DNA of 6,092 nucleotides from Omnitrophica WOR_2 bacterium GWA2_47_8 (lineage in GTDB: Bacteria > Omnitrophota > Gorgyraeia > Zapsychrales > GWA2-47-8): the NCBI GenBank assembly GCA_001805375.1, contig MHFY01000068.1:1-6092 (forward strand), given 5' to 3'. The stretch's first letter is position 1, and each line of letters starts with the position of its first letter. Positions 5,196 to 6,092 of this stretch are shown in pieces. The notes below the pieces were generated by a model. It was given only the letters and a program-made list of their open reading frames with translations, was not told where the DNA came from and ran no database searches. The position numbers were made by a program, and so were the translations under genes.

Positions 5196-6092
5196 GCGCT
5201 TCTTCTTCAGCGGTGATCTCGGTCCGCCGGCCGTGCGGATGTTTGAGTTGTTCCAAAATATTTTTTGCCAATGCCTTCCCGATCTGCTTCACACTCGCTA
5301 ATTCATCTTCACTCACAGTTTTCAGGTCACCGAGTTTTCTAAATCCTTTAGCGTAAAGATTTCGTGCGCGTACGCGGCCTACGCCTTTTAAGAGGGCCAG
5401 GTCGAGCAGTTCTTCCTTGATCCCGTAATGCACGCGGTTGCGTAATTTTTCCAGTTCAAACGACAGGTTTTTGAATTTAAACAGCTCGGTAAAGACCGTG
5501 GAGGCGTGGAGGAGCCATTGGACCGCTTCCACATGCCGGTAAATGTCACCGGGGCCGATGCCGAATTCATCGCAGATAAATTCTTCTTTTTCTTCCTCGA
5601 TCCAATGGTGCAGCATCCAGGCCGTTTTCAGGGTTTCCAAATAAAACGCGACATCGTCGAAAATGTCGCTGTCTTTGGGCGTTAAGATAAAATCTTCTTC
5701 GTAATTGGAGGCGAACATCTCCAATTTTCCGTAATCATCCTTGCCCACATGCAGAAGCGGGCTGTCCGGGCAGGAAGATAAAAGGTGCAAGATCCCGATA
5801 TTGGAAATGTTGGTCCGGTCATGTATCCGTTTAAGACCGTTGCGGATGAAAATAGCGGAGATGGGATCGATGTAAAGACGGCTGGTGCATTGGCCGAATT
5901 CCGTGGCGAAAAAGCGGAACCCCTGTTTCTCGATAAATCCTTCCTGTTCCAAGAATTCAAAGATCCGGCTGACCAGATCCAGCAGGTTAACGGTATTGCG
6001 CTGATGCGAGAGCAGCGTGTGCGAAATAAAATCCAGCATGCCCTTAACATCGTGCACATACCCGCCGGCGATGGATGCGAGGATGTGGATGC
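5176..6092 (-). CDS. Hel308-like Ski2-family DNA helicase, C-terminal part (5' end outside window)
   Basis: The minus-strand frame is open to the right edge (IHILASIAGGY precedes the first Met at 6057), so this is the 3' part of a longer gene, with the RecA-like ATPase domains off the window. Numbering from that Met, seen in order: a winged-helix-like region ending EQEGFIEKQGFRFFATEFGQ and SRLYIDPISA (about 20-70); a helical ratchet-like region (about 71-200) with WIEEEKEEFICDEFGIGPGD and AVQWLLHAS; then RNRVHYGIKEELLDLALLKGVGRVRARNLYAKGF (about 206-239), a helix-hairpin-helix with the Arg-rich RVRAR typical of Hel308 domain V; and a second helix-hairpin-helix (VKQIGKALAKNI, about 256-267). 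Hel308 is a 3'-5' ssDNA translocase and helicase that acts on stalled or branched forks and is best known from archaea. The order of C-terminal domains supports Hel308 over RecQ or UvrD types. The gene converges with the secreted-protein gene and overlaps it by 20 bases. Confidence 0.85.
   Translation of the reverse strand, partial: IHILASIAGGYVHDVKGMLDFISHTLLSHQRNTVNLLDLVSRIFEFLEQEGFIEKQGFRFFATEFGQCTSRLYIDPISAIFIRNGLKRIHDRTNISNIGILHLLSSCPDSPLLHVGKDDYGKLEMFASNYEEDFILTPKDSDIFDDVAFYLETLKTAWMLHHWIEEEKEEFICDEFGIGPGDIYRHVEAVQWLLHASTVFTELFKFKNLSFELEKLRNRVHYGIKEELLDLALLKGVGRVRARNLYAKGFRKLGDLKTVSEDELASVKQIGKALAKNILEQLKHPHGRRTEITAEEEALIAEQT

Noticed and set aside
6055..6057. True start of the helicase at the Met at 6057
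   Set aside because: The frame stays open to the right edge, and Hel308 proteins need two ATPase domains before this region, so this is an internal Met.

Overview
The window looks like a piece of chromosome from an uncultured bacterium, most likely Omnitrophota (Candidatus Omnitrophica). That placement is an inference. It rests mainly on the large secreted protein in the middle, whose N-terminal and C-terminal segments resemble protein modules I remember from Omnitrophota genomes, and on a Hel308-type helicase, a family better known from archaea. There are no rRNA or tRNA genes to confirm it, and no transposase or integrase is visible.

Layout, left to right. The 3' part of a pgpH-like gene (7TM-HD c-di-AMP phosphodiesterase) enters from the left edge and runs to 674. 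ybeY (592-1032, endoribonuclease for rRNA maturation) overlaps it by 83 bases in another frame. The ybeY-recO gap is almost filled by a striking repeat (1024-1138): two arms, each a tandem array of a degenerate 8-base unit, that mirror each other and can fold into one long hairpin. recO (1151-1888, recombination mediator) follows. After a 70-base gap with a candidate promoter comes a gene for a 1078-residue predicted secreted protein of unknown function (1959-5195). Converging on it from the right edge, on the minus strand, is the 3' part of a Hel308-like DNA helicase gene (5176-6092). No gene-free stretch exceeds 300 bases.

The pgpH-ybeY-recO order is a shortened form of a common bacterial housekeeping cluster (pgpH, ybeY, dgkA, cdd, era, recO). 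recO and the helicase both concern DNA repair and replication-fork processing, while the secreted protein is unrelated to either.

The most interesting observation is that recO and the secreted-protein gene end in nearly the same 23 bases, both encoding a C-terminal AKFVQQ just before the stop. The two copies differ only at two synonymous third positions. In RecO this end looks native (compare the family's terminal 'KSxxFL'-type motif). The secreted-protein gene is therefore bracketed by a direct repeat of the recO 3' end, as if a 3.3-kb segment had been placed there while preserving recO. The alternative is a dispersed repeat or a peptide tag found on many genes of this genome. The second copy also supplies the stop codon of the converging helicase.
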